NCBI GenBank assembly: GCA_015494815.1
Contig: WGAK01000060.1
Location: 1-9,534, forward strand
Source of the DNA: Anaerolineales bacterium
GTDB lineage: Bacteria; Chloroflexota; Anaerolineae; Anaerolineales; DRMV01
Direction of reading: 5' to 3'
DNA length: 9,534 nt
In this document: one piece after another, positions 1 to 5,272 of the stretch
Position numbering within the stretch: position 1 is the stretch's first letter
Layout of the letters: each line of letters opens with the position of its first letter
Position numbers and translations under genes: made by a program
Notes under the pieces: generated by a model
Databases searched by the model: none
What the model was told of the DNA's origin: nothing
What the model saw: the letters and a program-made list of their open reading frames with translations, nothing else

Positions 1-18
1 AAACAACGGCGGGGCCCC

Positions 19-147
19 TCAAGGAGACAGCAACTTCAGCAGCAGTAAGGCCACCTCCAGCACGGGCTTGCCGACCTCGCCCACGGTCTGCGCGGCCTCC
101 CGCAGGTCGTCCAGGCTGACCTGCCACCATTTGTCCCCGCGCCGGCG
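19..147 (-). pseudogene. C-terminal remnant of an unidentified protein (no start codon)
   Basis: On the minus strand a 42-codon frame lies between a TAA (150-148) and a TGA (21-19). It reads like real protein: RRRGDKWWQVSLDDLREAAQ, then TVGEVGKPVLEVALLLLKLL, then SP and the stop. An aromatic patch is followed by two amphipathic or hydrophobic helices rich in Leu and Val. There is no ATG, and the only GTG codons are internal and late, so as it stands it cannot encode a full product. The slyD terminator sits just upstream of it. I read it as the decayed tail of a larger gene, or a frame broken by a frameshift. Tails of this 'GEVGKPVLE..' kind remind me of C-termini of bacterial CHAT/NACHT-type effector proteins, but that is a weak memory-based resemblance and I assign no function. 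Confidence 0.35.
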
Positions 148-156
148 TTAAACACG

Positions 157-184
157 GCAGGCGGGCTCGTCCGAACCCGCCCGC
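157..184 (-). terminator. Probable intrinsic terminator of the slyD-like gene
   Basis: Bases 157-168 pair with 173-184 around a 4-base loop (169-172). Two of the twelve pairs are G-U wobbles that form only in minus-strand RNA; on the plus strand they would be A-C mismatches. This makes the hairpin specific to the strand of slyD, whose stop lies about 30 bp before it. The stem is followed on the minus strand by CGTGTTTAA, a short and imperfect U-rich tail, so termination may be partial. Confidence 0.55.
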
Positions 185-212
185 GCGTCACCATAGGGCC
201 GCGGCCTCCGGC

Positions 213-719
213 TCAGTGCGCGTGGCCGCCTTCGCCGTGCACATGGCCGTGGGCCCGCTCTTCGGGCGTGGCCGCGCGCAGGCCCACCACCTTCACCTGA
301 AAGTGCAGGGTCTTGCCTGCCAGAGGGTGGTTGAAGTTCAACACCACGCTGTCGTCCTTGACCTCGTGGATGGTGGCGTTGTACACCTGGCCGCTCTGGT
401 CGCTCAGTTGCAACTGCACGCCGGGCTCCAGGGTGATGGTGGGCGGGAATTCGCTCTTGGGCAGCGCGATGAACGCGTTGGGGTCCTCGGGGCCATACCC
501 CTCCTCGGGGGCCACGGTGACCTCTTTGGCCTCGCCCACGGCCATGCCCTCCAGTTCCTTCTCCAGGCCCGGGATGATTTGGCCGTGGCCGTGCAGGTAC
601 GAGAGGGGCCCGTGCTCGGAGGACGAGTCCACCACCTCACCGTCCACGGTCAGGGTGTACTCGATGGTCACCACATCATCGGCCTGGACGGTGCGCTTTT
701 CTTCGGCTTGATTCGACAT
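213..719 (-). CDS. slyD: FKBP-type peptidyl-prolyl cis-trans isomerase, SlyD-like
   Basis: Product of 168 aa, predicted cytoplasmic, catalysing cis-trans isomerisation of Xaa-Pro bonds and probably acting as a chaperone. Seen directly: the FKBP segment after DGEVVDSS, with PLSYLHGHGQIIPGLEKELE (38-57), EEGYGP (72-77) and NFNHPLAGKTLHF (128-140). The region between about 75 and 130 corresponds to the insert-in-flap (IF) chaperone domain of SlyD-type FKBPs. The C-terminus is a short His-rich tail (157-168, HGHVHGEGGHAH, five His), a miniature of the metal-binding tail of enterobacterial SlyD, so Ni or Zn binding is plausible. The start at 719 was chosen over an upstream in-frame ATG at 782 because a strong AAAGGTGA lies 5 nt before it and the 21 extra residues (Arg/Pro-rich) do not look like part of the fold. 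It diverges from the deformylase gene, and a terminator follows its stop. Confidence 0.93.
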   Translation of the reverse strand: MSNQAEEKRTVQADDVVTIEYTLTVDGEVVDSSSEHGPLSYLHGHGQIIPGLEKELEGMAVGEAKEVTVAPEEGYGPEDPNAFIALPKSEFPPTITLEPGVQLQLSDQSGQVYNATIHEVKDDSVVLNFNHPLAGKTLHFQVKVVGLRAATPEERAHGHVHGEGGHAH

Positions 720-724
720 GTCAT

Positions 725-732
725 TCACCTTT
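725..732 (-). promoter_or_regulatory. Shine-Dalgarno site that fixes the slyD start
   Basis: Minus-strand AAAGGTGA, 5 nt before the ATG at 719-717. It supports the shorter slyD product over the upstream ATG at 782. Confidence 0.75.
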
Positions 733-785
733 CGTCGGGGGAAGGGAACGAACGGCCGGGGCCGCTCGCGCGGATACGACATCCC

Positions 786-794
786 ATTGTAACA
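786..794 (-). promoter_or_regulatory. Extended -10 promoter for slyD
   Basis: Minus strand reads TGT-TACAAT: an extended -10 TGn followed by a hexamer with one mismatch to TATAAT. No convincing -35 is seen, as is usual for extended -10 promoters. The predicted transcription start near 779 gives a leader of about 60 nt. It lies 14 bp from the oppositely directed TATAAT of def. Confidence 0.55.
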
Positions 795-804
795 TACTCG
801 CGGG

Positions 805-810
805 TATAAT
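805..810 (+). promoter_or_regulatory. -10 element (TATAAT) for def-recF
   Basis: A perfect TATAAT in very GC-rich surroundings, about 80 bp before the def start. A recognisable -35 is missing at 16-18 bp spacing (bases 782-787 are TCCCAT) and there is no TGn extension, so an activator or an unusual sigma preference may be needed. The predicted start near 817 gives a leader of about 73 nt. Confidence 0.5.
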
Positions 811-820
811 GGAGGCGGGC

Positions 821-888
821 GCCGGGCCGCGGTCCGAGCCCGGCATCCCCCCTCCCGGGAGGAGGGGAAGGGACCAGGGAGGTACCCT
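821..888 (+). promoter_or_regulatory. Structured 5' leader of def with possible SD hairpin
   Basis: Three possible hairpins lie between the predicted transcription start and the def ATG. GCCGGG (821-826) pairs with CCCGGC (839-844). CCCCTCC (849-855) pairs with GGAGGGG (861-867) around a 5-base loop. AGGG (876-879) pairs with CCCT (885-888) around AGGTA, a small hairpin that holds the ribosome binding site GGAGG (878-882, with A880). Such pairings arise easily by chance at this GC content, so regulation is only suggested. Confidence 0.3.
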
Positions 889-889
889 C

Positions 890-1396
890 ATGGCCATCCG
901 AACCATCGTCACCGTGCCGCACCCCGTGCTGCGGCGCAAAGCCCGCCGGGTCACCGAGTTTGGGCCCGAACTGCAGCAGTTGGTGCACGACATGATTGAA
1001 ACCATGCGGGCCGCGCCGGGCGTAGGGCTGGCCGCGCCCCAGGTCAATGTCTCGCAGCGGGTCATCGTGGTGGAATACGAGGACGAAGACGAGGGCATCC
1101 CTCACCAACTGTACGCGGTGGTCAACCCTCGAGTGGTGTGGGCTTCGGCCGAGACCGAATGGGGCGTCGAAGGTTGCCTGTCCATCCCCGGGGTGGCGGG
1201 TGAGGTGGAGCGGGCCCGCGCGGTCACCGTGGTGGGGCAAGACCCTCAGGGCCGCGACCTGCGCCTGGAACTGGAAGGCTGGGTGGCCCGCATCTTCCAG
1301 CACGAGATTGACCATCTCAACGGCGTGCTGTTCACCGACCGGGCCCGCCGGGTGTGGCGCCTGGAAGAGAACGCCGCCCCCAGCGCGGCCGTGTGA
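890..1396 (+). CDS. def: Peptide deformylase
   Basis: A 168-aa metallohydrolase that removes the N-formyl group from the initiator methionine of nascent proteins at the ribosome. All three family motifs are intact: GVGLAAPQ (44-51), EGCLS (94-98) and HEIDH (138-142). The metal ligands are C96, H138 and H142, and the general base is E139. The length is typical. The start at 890 has GGAGG (878-882) 7 nt upstream. An upstream in-frame ATG at 809 overlaps the TATAAT and is rejected. recF begins 6 bp after the stop, so the two are probably co-transcribed and translationally coupled. The gene diverges from slyD, and both products act on newly made polypeptides. Confidence 0.97.
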   Translation: MAIRTIVTVPHPVLRRKARRVTEFGPELQQLVHDMIETMRAAPGVGLAAPQVNVSQRVIVVEYEDEDEGIPHQLYAVVNPRVVWASAETEWGVEGCLSIPGVAGEVERARAVTVVGQDPQGRDLRLELEGWVARIFQHEIDHLNGVLFTDRARRVWRLEENAAPSAAV

Positions 1397-1402
1397 GCCG
1401 AT

Positions 1403-2656
1403 ATGCACCTCGAGCACCTGAGCCTGGAGAACTTCCGCCTGTTCACCCGCTTTGCCCGCGCGCTGCCGCGCGGGCCTTTGCTCATCGTGGGCCCCAACGC
1501 CCAGGGCAAGACCTCCCTGCTGGAGGCCATCGCGTACCTGGCCACCTTCTCGTCCTTCCTGGCCCGCGCCGACCGGGAGGTCATCCACCTGCTGGCCCTG
1601 CGGCAGCCCCTGAGCGTGGCCCGCATTCAGGCCGTGTGCCACCGCGAGGCCACCGCCCAGGCCGCCGCGGCGTCGGTGCGCCTGGAGGTGCGCATCATCC
1701 ACCAGGTGAAGCCCGCCACGCCCGCGCACACCCGCAAGCAAGTGCTGGTCAACGGCGTGGCGCGCAAAATGGTGGACGCGCTGGGCCTGTGCACCGTGGT
1801 GCTGTTCGTGCCCCAAATGCTGCGCCTGGTGGACGGCGCGCCCGAACTGCGCCGCCGCTTTCTCAACCAGAGCCTGTCGCAGGCCGAACCGCACTACGCG
1901 GCCACGCTGCTGGCCTACAACCGGGCCCTGGCCCAGCGCAACGCGCTGCTCAAGGCCGTGCAAGAAGGCCGCGCCCGCGCGGCCGACCTGACGGTGTGGG
2001 ACCAGACCCTGGCCCCCCTGGCCGCGCGGCTGATGCACGCCCGGGCCCGCGCGCTGCGCGACTGGAACCGTCTGCTCACGGCCCGGCACCTGGAACTGCT
2101 GCACCGCACCGAACCCCTGCGCCTGGTCTATCGGCCCGCGCTGGATGTGCCCGACGCGCCCAGCCAGGGGGACCTGTTCGGCGGGCACGGGCCGCCCGAA
2201 CCACCGGCCGAACTGCTGCACGACCTGAACGCGCTCACCCGGCACCTGCACGACCGGCTGGCCCAGCGCCACGCCCTGGACATTCGCCGGGGCAACACGG
2301 GCCTGGGCCCCCAGCGGGACGATTTCCGCTTCGTGGCCGGCGGCCTGGACCTGGCCGCCTACGGCTCGCGCGGGCAGGTGCGCACCGCGTTGCTGCTGCT
2401 CAAACTGGCCGAGGCCGCCTGGTACACCGAACGCACCGGCCGCCGCCCCATCCTGCTGCTGGATGACCTGCTGGCCGAACTGGACCCCCGCCGCCGGGCC
2501 GACATTCTGGAGCATTTCTTGCAGGCCGGCACCCAGGTGCTGCTCACGGCCACCGATGTCGAAACCTATCCCGCGGCCCATCGGCCGCGCACCACCATCT
2601 GGCACCTGCACCAGGGCCAGGTGGTGGAAGCCCAACCCGCGGCCGCGGGCCTGTAG
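1403..2656 (+). CDS. recF: DNA replication and repair protein RecF
   Basis: A 417-aa SMC-like ABC ATPase that works with RecO and RecR to load RecA at single-stranded gaps. Seen directly: N-terminal LENFRLF (8-14), Walker A GPNAQGKT (30-37), the RecF motif GLGPQRDDF (300-308), the ABC signature region SRGQVRTALL (322-331), and Walker B ILLLDDLLAELD (350-361). A Gly/Pro-rich stretch at 250-268 (GDLFGGHGPPEPP) is a loop also seen in long RecF proteins of GC-rich phyla. Length is slightly above the usual 360-400. The SD is poor (GTGAG at the def stop), so coupling to def is likely. The usual dnaA-dnaN-recF-gyrB context is absent here. The stop TAG (2654-2656) directly abuts the TACAAT box of rnz. 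Confidence 0.95.
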   Translation: MHLEHLSLENFRLFTRFARALPRGPLLIVGPNAQGKTSLLEAIAYLATFSSFLARADREVIHLLALRQPLSVARIQAVCHREATAQAAAASVRLEVRIIHQVKPATPAHTRKQVLVNGVARKMVDALGLCTVVLFVPQMLRLVDGAPELRRRFLNQSLSQAEPHYAATLLAYNRALAQRNALLKAVQEGRARAADLTVWDQTLAPLAARLMHARARALRDWNRLLTARHLELLHRTEPLRLVYRPALDVPDAPSQGDLFGGHGPPEPPAELLHDLNALTRHLHDRLAQRHALDIRRGNTGLGPQRDDFRFVAGGLDLAAYGSRGQVRTALLLLKLAEAAWYTERTGRRPILLLDDLLAELDPRRRADILEHFLQAGTQVLLTATDVETYPAAHRPRTTIWHLHQGQVVEAQPAAAGL

Positions 2657-2662
2657 TACAAT
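2657..2662 (+). promoter_or_regulatory. -10-like element (TACAAT) for rnz, abutting the recF stop
   Basis: TACAAT immediately follows the recF TAG codon. A start near 2669 would give a leader of about 35 nt to the rnz GTG. No -35 is seen, and the TGn position is TAG. Weaker than the two downstream examples, but the AT-rich hexamer stands out in its surroundings. Confidence 0.4.
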
Positions 2663-2704
2663 CAGGCGGGCCTTGCGCCCCATCCCCATCGCCGCGAGGT
2701 AGGC

Positions 2705-3709
2705 GTGTTCGAGACCGTCTTCCTGGGCACTTCGGCGTCCGCGCCCTCGGTGCAGCGCGGGCTGTCGGCCCACATCATCCAACACAACCAATACCGCTTC
2801 TTGCTGGACTGCGGCGAGGGCACCCAGCGCCAAATCCTCAAGGCCGGAGTCGGCTTCCGCCGTTTGCAGCGGGTGCTCATCACCCACGGCCACCTGGACC
2901 ACATCCTGGGCCTGGGCGGGCTGCTCTCGACCTTCATGCGCTGGGAGAGCGTGGAACTGCTGGAGATTTACGCCGGTGCCTGGGCCTTGGAGCGCATCCA
3001 CGACCTGATTTACAAGGTGGTGCTGCGGGGCGCGCGGCCGCCCATGCCCTTGCGCTTCATCGAGGTGCGGCCCGGCGTCATCTTCCGGGGCGACGACTTC
3101 ACCGTCACGGCCTTTCCTGTGTGGCATCGGGGCGCGCAGACCTTCGGCTATCGCTTCGAAGAAGACGCGCGGCGGCCTTTTCGGGTGGACCGGGCCGAAG
3201 CCTTAGGCATTCCCCCGGGGCCGTGGCGCCGTGACCTGGTGGCCGGGCGCACGGTCACCCTGCCCGACGGCCGGGTCATCCACCCCGACCAGGTGCTGGG
3301 CCCGCCCCGGCCCGGCGTGCGCTATGTGCACCTGGCCGACACAGGCCGCACCCACGACCTGGTCGAGCATGTGGCCGGCGCGGACCTGCTGGTCATCGAG
3401 GCCACCTACCTCGAGCCCGACCGGGACCTGGCCCGCCGGTTTGGGCACATCACCGCGCGGCAGGCGGCCCAACTGGCCCGCGAGGCCGGGGTCAAGCACC
3501 TGGTGCTGACCCACATCTCGCGGCGCTACAGCGACCGGGATGTGCTGGCCGAAGCGCGCGCGGTGTTCCCGCGGGTGTGGGTGGCCCGCGACTTCGACAT
3601 CTACCGCATCCGCCGCGACGGGCTGGAGCACAGCACCACCCGCGCGCCGCAGGCGCGCACGCCCTTAGGGGATGCGGCCGACGCGCCGTCCTCCCCGGCC
3701 ATGCTATAA
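2705..3709 (+). CDS. rnz: Ribonuclease Z (tRNA 3'-processing endonuclease)
   Basis: A 334-aa metallo-beta-lactamase-fold nuclease that cuts tRNA precursors just after the discriminator base. Seen directly: FLGTSASAPS (6-15), LLDCGEGTQRQIL (33-45), metal motif HGHLDH (61-66), H141, ADTG with D212, and LTHISRRY (268-275) with H270. GHIT with H248 matches the HST-type catalytic loop of tRNase Z. The stretch ALGIPPGP (166-173) followed by VTLPDGRVIHPDQVLGPPR (184-202) is characteristic of RNase Z and separates it from other MBL enzymes. The start is GTG at 2705 with GAGGT 4-5 nt upstream; no better ATG lies nearby. Beyond residue 302 there is a low-complexity Arg/Ala/Pro tail of about 32 residues, whose final codons contain the promoter of the tRNA that follows. 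Confidence 0.95.
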   Translation: MFETVFLGTSASAPSVQRGLSAHIIQHNQYRFLLDCGEGTQRQILKAGVGFRRLQRVLITHGHLDHILGLGGLLSTFMRWESVELLEIYAGAWALERIHDLIYKVVLRGARPPMPLRFIEVRPGVIFRGDDFTVTAFPVWHRGAQTFGYRFEEDARRPFRVDRAEALGIPPGPWRRDLVAGRTVTLPDGRVIHPDQVLGPPRPGVRYVHLADTGRTHDLVEHVAGADLLVIEATYLEPDRDLARRFGHITARQAAQLAREAGVKHLVLTHISRRYSDRDVLAEARAVFPRVWVARDFDIYRIRRDGLEHSTTRAPQARTPLGDAADAPSSPAML

Positions 3710-3710
3710 T
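3702..3710 (+). promoter_or_regulatory. Extended -10 promoter of tRNA-Arg, overlapping the rnz stop codon
   Basis: TGC-TATAAT is a perfect extended -10. The last rnz codons ATG CTA TAA lie inside it, and the TAA is bases 3707-3709. The predicted start near 3717 leaves a leader of about 7 nt before the mature tRNA 5' end. No -35 is recognisable. Confidence 0.65.
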
Positions 3711-3723
3711 CGAAACGCACCGC

Positions 3724-3796
3724 GCCCCAGTAGCTCAAAGGATAGAGCAACCGCCTCCTAAGCGGTGGGTTGCGGGTTCGACTCCCGCCTGGGGCT
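3724..3796 (+). tRNA. tRNA-Arg (anticodon CCU)
   Basis: A complete 73-nt cloverleaf. Acceptor GCCCCAG (3724-3730) pairs with CTGGGGC (3789-3795). D stem GCTC/GAGC (3733-3736, 3745-3748) has loop AAAGGATA, including the A20 typical of arginine identity. Anticodon stem ACCGC/GCGGT (3750-3754, 3762-3766) has loop CTCCTAA and anticodon CCT at 3757-3759, reading AGG. The variable loop is 5 nt. T stem GCGGG/CCCGC (3772-3776, 3784-3788) has loop TTCGACT. CCA is not encoded (TCG follows), so 3' maturation needs RNase Z and CCA-adding enzyme. The discriminator is T (3796), unusual for arginine tRNAs, where A or G is expected. Confidence 0.96.
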
Positions 3797-3801
3797 TCGG
3801 G

Positions 3802-3834
3802 GTCCCCGTCCCGTCGGACGGGGGCTTGTTGTGT
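3802..3834 (+). terminator. Intrinsic terminator of the tRNA-Arg gene
   Basis: CCCCGTCC (3804-3811) pairs perfectly with GGACGGGG (3816-3823) around loop CGTC, extended by a T-G wobble and a G-C pair (3802-3803 with 3824-3825). The U-rich tail TTGTTGTGT (3826-3834) follows. It begins only 6 nt after the mature tRNA and defines a single-tRNA transcription unit. Confidence 0.8.
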
Positions 3835-3843
3835 GCTGCTCGC

Positions 3844-3859
3844 GGCCCGGCCGCGGGCC
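3844..3859 (+). other. GC-rich hairpin just before the upstream folC start codon
   Basis: GGCCCG (3844-3849) and CGGGCC (3854-3859) are perfect inverted repeats around GCCG and end at the ATG at 3860. A hairpin here would leave that ATG without a usable ribosome site, which favours the next ATG at 3884. There is no U-tract, so it is not an intrinsic terminator. Confidence 0.4.
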
Positions 3860-3872
3860 ATGTTCACCGCGC

Positions 3873-3876
3873 AGGA
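3873..3876 (+). promoter_or_regulatory. Shine-Dalgarno site that decides the folC start
   Basis: AGGA lies 7 nt before the ATG at 3884. The alternative ATG at 3860 has only the hairpin stem upstream and no SD. Confidence 0.5.
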
Positions 3877-3883
3877 CATCGCC

Positions 3884-5242
3884 ATGACGCGCATGGGCCA
3901 ACCCCTGACGCCCGCCTACCAGGAAGCCGTGGACTTCCTGTACCGTTTTCTCGACAACAGCCGGGTGCGGCATCCCGAGCAGCGAGGGCGCTTCTCGCTG
4001 GCCCGCATGGAACGCCTGCTCGCGGCCCTGGGAGACCCCCACCGCGCCTACCCCGTGGTGCACATCGCGGGCACCAACGGCAAAGGGTCCGTCGCGGCCA
4101 TGACCGCGGCGGTGTTGCAGGCCGCGGGGTACCGCGTGGGGCTGTACACCTCGCCCCACCTGGTGGAGTTCGTCGAGCGCATCCGCATCAACGGCCGGCC
4201 CATCCATCCCGACCAGGTGGTCGCCGGTGTGGAACGGCTGCGCCCCCTGACCGCGGCCGAGCCCCAGGTGAGCACCTTCGAACTGACCACCGCGCTGGCC
4301 TTCGACCACTTCGCGCGGCAGGGCGTGGATTTCGCGGTGGTGGAAGTGGGCCTGGGCGGCCGCTTCGACGCCACCAATGTGGTCTGGCCCGAAGTCGCCA
4401 TCCTCACGGCCATTGACTACGACCACACCCGGCTGTTGGGCCCGACCTTAGCCGACATCGCGCGGGCCAAGGCCGGCATTCTCAAGCCCGGCCGTCCGGG
4501 GGTGACCGCGCGCCAGGCGCCCGAGGCCCTGGCCGTGCTGCAGGCCGAAGCCCGGGCCCGCGGGGTGCGGCTGCACCGGGCCGCGGTCGAGGTCGCGGTG
4601 CAGGTGTTGCACGACTCGCTGCAAGGGCAACGCCTGCGGCTGCACCTGCGGGGCAACGGCGCCCAACCCCTGGAGGCGCACCTGCCCTTGCTGGGCCCCC
4701 ACCAGCGGGACAACGCCGCGGTGGCCTTTCTGGCCTGGCAGCAACTGGCGCGGCAGGGCTGGGCCGTGGGCCCCGCGGCCATGCGGGCCGGGCTGGCGCG
4801 CGTGCGCTGGCCGTGCCGCTTCGAGGTGCTGGCCCACAACCCGCCCCTGGTGGTGGACGGCGCGCACACGCCCGCGGCCATTCGGGCCCTGCGCGCCGGC
4901 ATGCTGCACTACTTCCCCCAACGGCCGTGGGTGCTCATCTTCGGCGTCTCCCGCACCAAGGACCCCCGCGCGCTGCTGCACGCCCTGGCCCCGCCGGGCA
5001 CCCAGGTCATTGCCACCCAATCCATCCACCCCAAAGCCCTGCCCGCGACCGAGGTGGCCGCCGCGGCCCGGGACGAAGGGCTGCCCGTCCGGGTGGCCGC
5101 CACGGTCGAGGACGCGCTGGCCCTGGCCTGGCAGCATGTCCCGGCCGACGGCGTCATTCTGGCCACGGGCAGCCTGTTCGTGGCTGCGGGGGTGCGGGTG
5201 GTTTACACGGGTGAGCCCTGGTGGCAGGCTTCTTTGGTATAA
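3884..5242 (+). CDS. folC: Bifunctional folylpolyglutamate synthase / dihydrofolate synthase
   Basis: A 452-aa Mur-ligase-family ATP-dependent enzyme that joins glutamate to dihydropteroate and then extends the polyglutamate tail of folates in the cytoplasm. Seen directly: LYRFLDNS near the N-terminus, P-loop GTNGKGS (63-69), YTSPHLVEFVERI (88-100), EVGLGGRFDATNV (154-166), IDYDHTRLLG (177-186) and KAGILKPGRPG (196-206). K196 is at the place of the carbamylated lysine. The C-terminal domain has RWPCRFEVL (308-316), DGAHTP (325-330) and GVSRTKDP (354-361). The usual Asn of DGAHNP is Thr here. Start choices are 3860, 3884 and 3893; 3884 has the best SD. A longer frame opening at 3770 overlaps the tRNA and is not used. 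No promoter is visible between the tRNA terminator and this gene. Confidence 0.93.
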   Translation: MTRMGQPLTPAYQEAVDFLYRFLDNSRVRHPEQRGRFSLARMERLLAALGDPHRAYPVVHIAGTNGKGSVAAMTAAVLQAAGYRVGLYTSPHLVEFVERIRINGRPIHPDQVVAGVERLRPLTAAEPQVSTFELTTALAFDHFARQGVDFAVVEVGLGGRFDATNVVWPEVAILTAIDYDHTRLLGPTLADIARAKAGILKPGRPGVTARQAPEALAVLQAEARARGVRLHRAAVEVAVQVLHDSLQGQRLRLHLRGNGAQPLEAHLPLLGPHQRDNAAVAFLAWQQLARQGWAVGPAAMRAGLARVRWPCRFEVLAHNPPLVVDGAHTPAAIRALRAGMLHYFPQRPWVLIFGVSRTKDPRALLHALAPPGTQVIATQSIHPKALPATEVAAAARDEGLPVRVAATVEDALALAWQHVPADGVILATGSLFVAAGVRVVYTGEPWWQASLV

Positions 5243-5243
5243 T
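5235..5243 (+). promoter_or_regulatory. Extended -10 promoter of rseP, overlapping the folC stop codon
   Basis: TGG-TATAAT is a perfect extended -10. The folC TAA (5240-5242) lies within the hexamer. The predicted start near 5250 gives a leader of about 23 nt, which carries the rseP SD. Same layout as at the rnz-tRNA junction. Confidence 0.65.
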
Positions 5244-5272
5244 CTCGAATGATTTTACGCTGAGGCGCGCGC

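Noticed and set aside
809..889. Longer start for def
   Set aside because: The ATG at 809 overlaps the TATAAT box, and the extra residues (Gly/Pro-rich) are leader sequence; the ATG at 890 has a good SD.
725..3127. An 800-codon open frame on the minus strand
   Set aside because: It lies antisense to def, recF and the start of rnz, whose motifs are intact. Its His/Gln/Gly-rich content is the usual reverse reading of GC-rich codons, and no family motif is seen.
3770..3883. N-terminal extension of folC starting inside the tRNA
   Set aside because: It would translate the T arm and the terminator; the ATG at 3884 has an SD and fits the family length.
3577..4416. A plus-strand frame overlapping rnz, the tRNA and folC
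   Set aside because: It would read through the tRNA, and its product is Arg/Pro/His low complexity without recognisable motifs.
5202..5207. TTTACA as a -35 for rseP
   Set aside because: It lies 30 bp from the TATAAT, far beyond the 16-18 bp spacing; the extended TGG explains the promoter without it.
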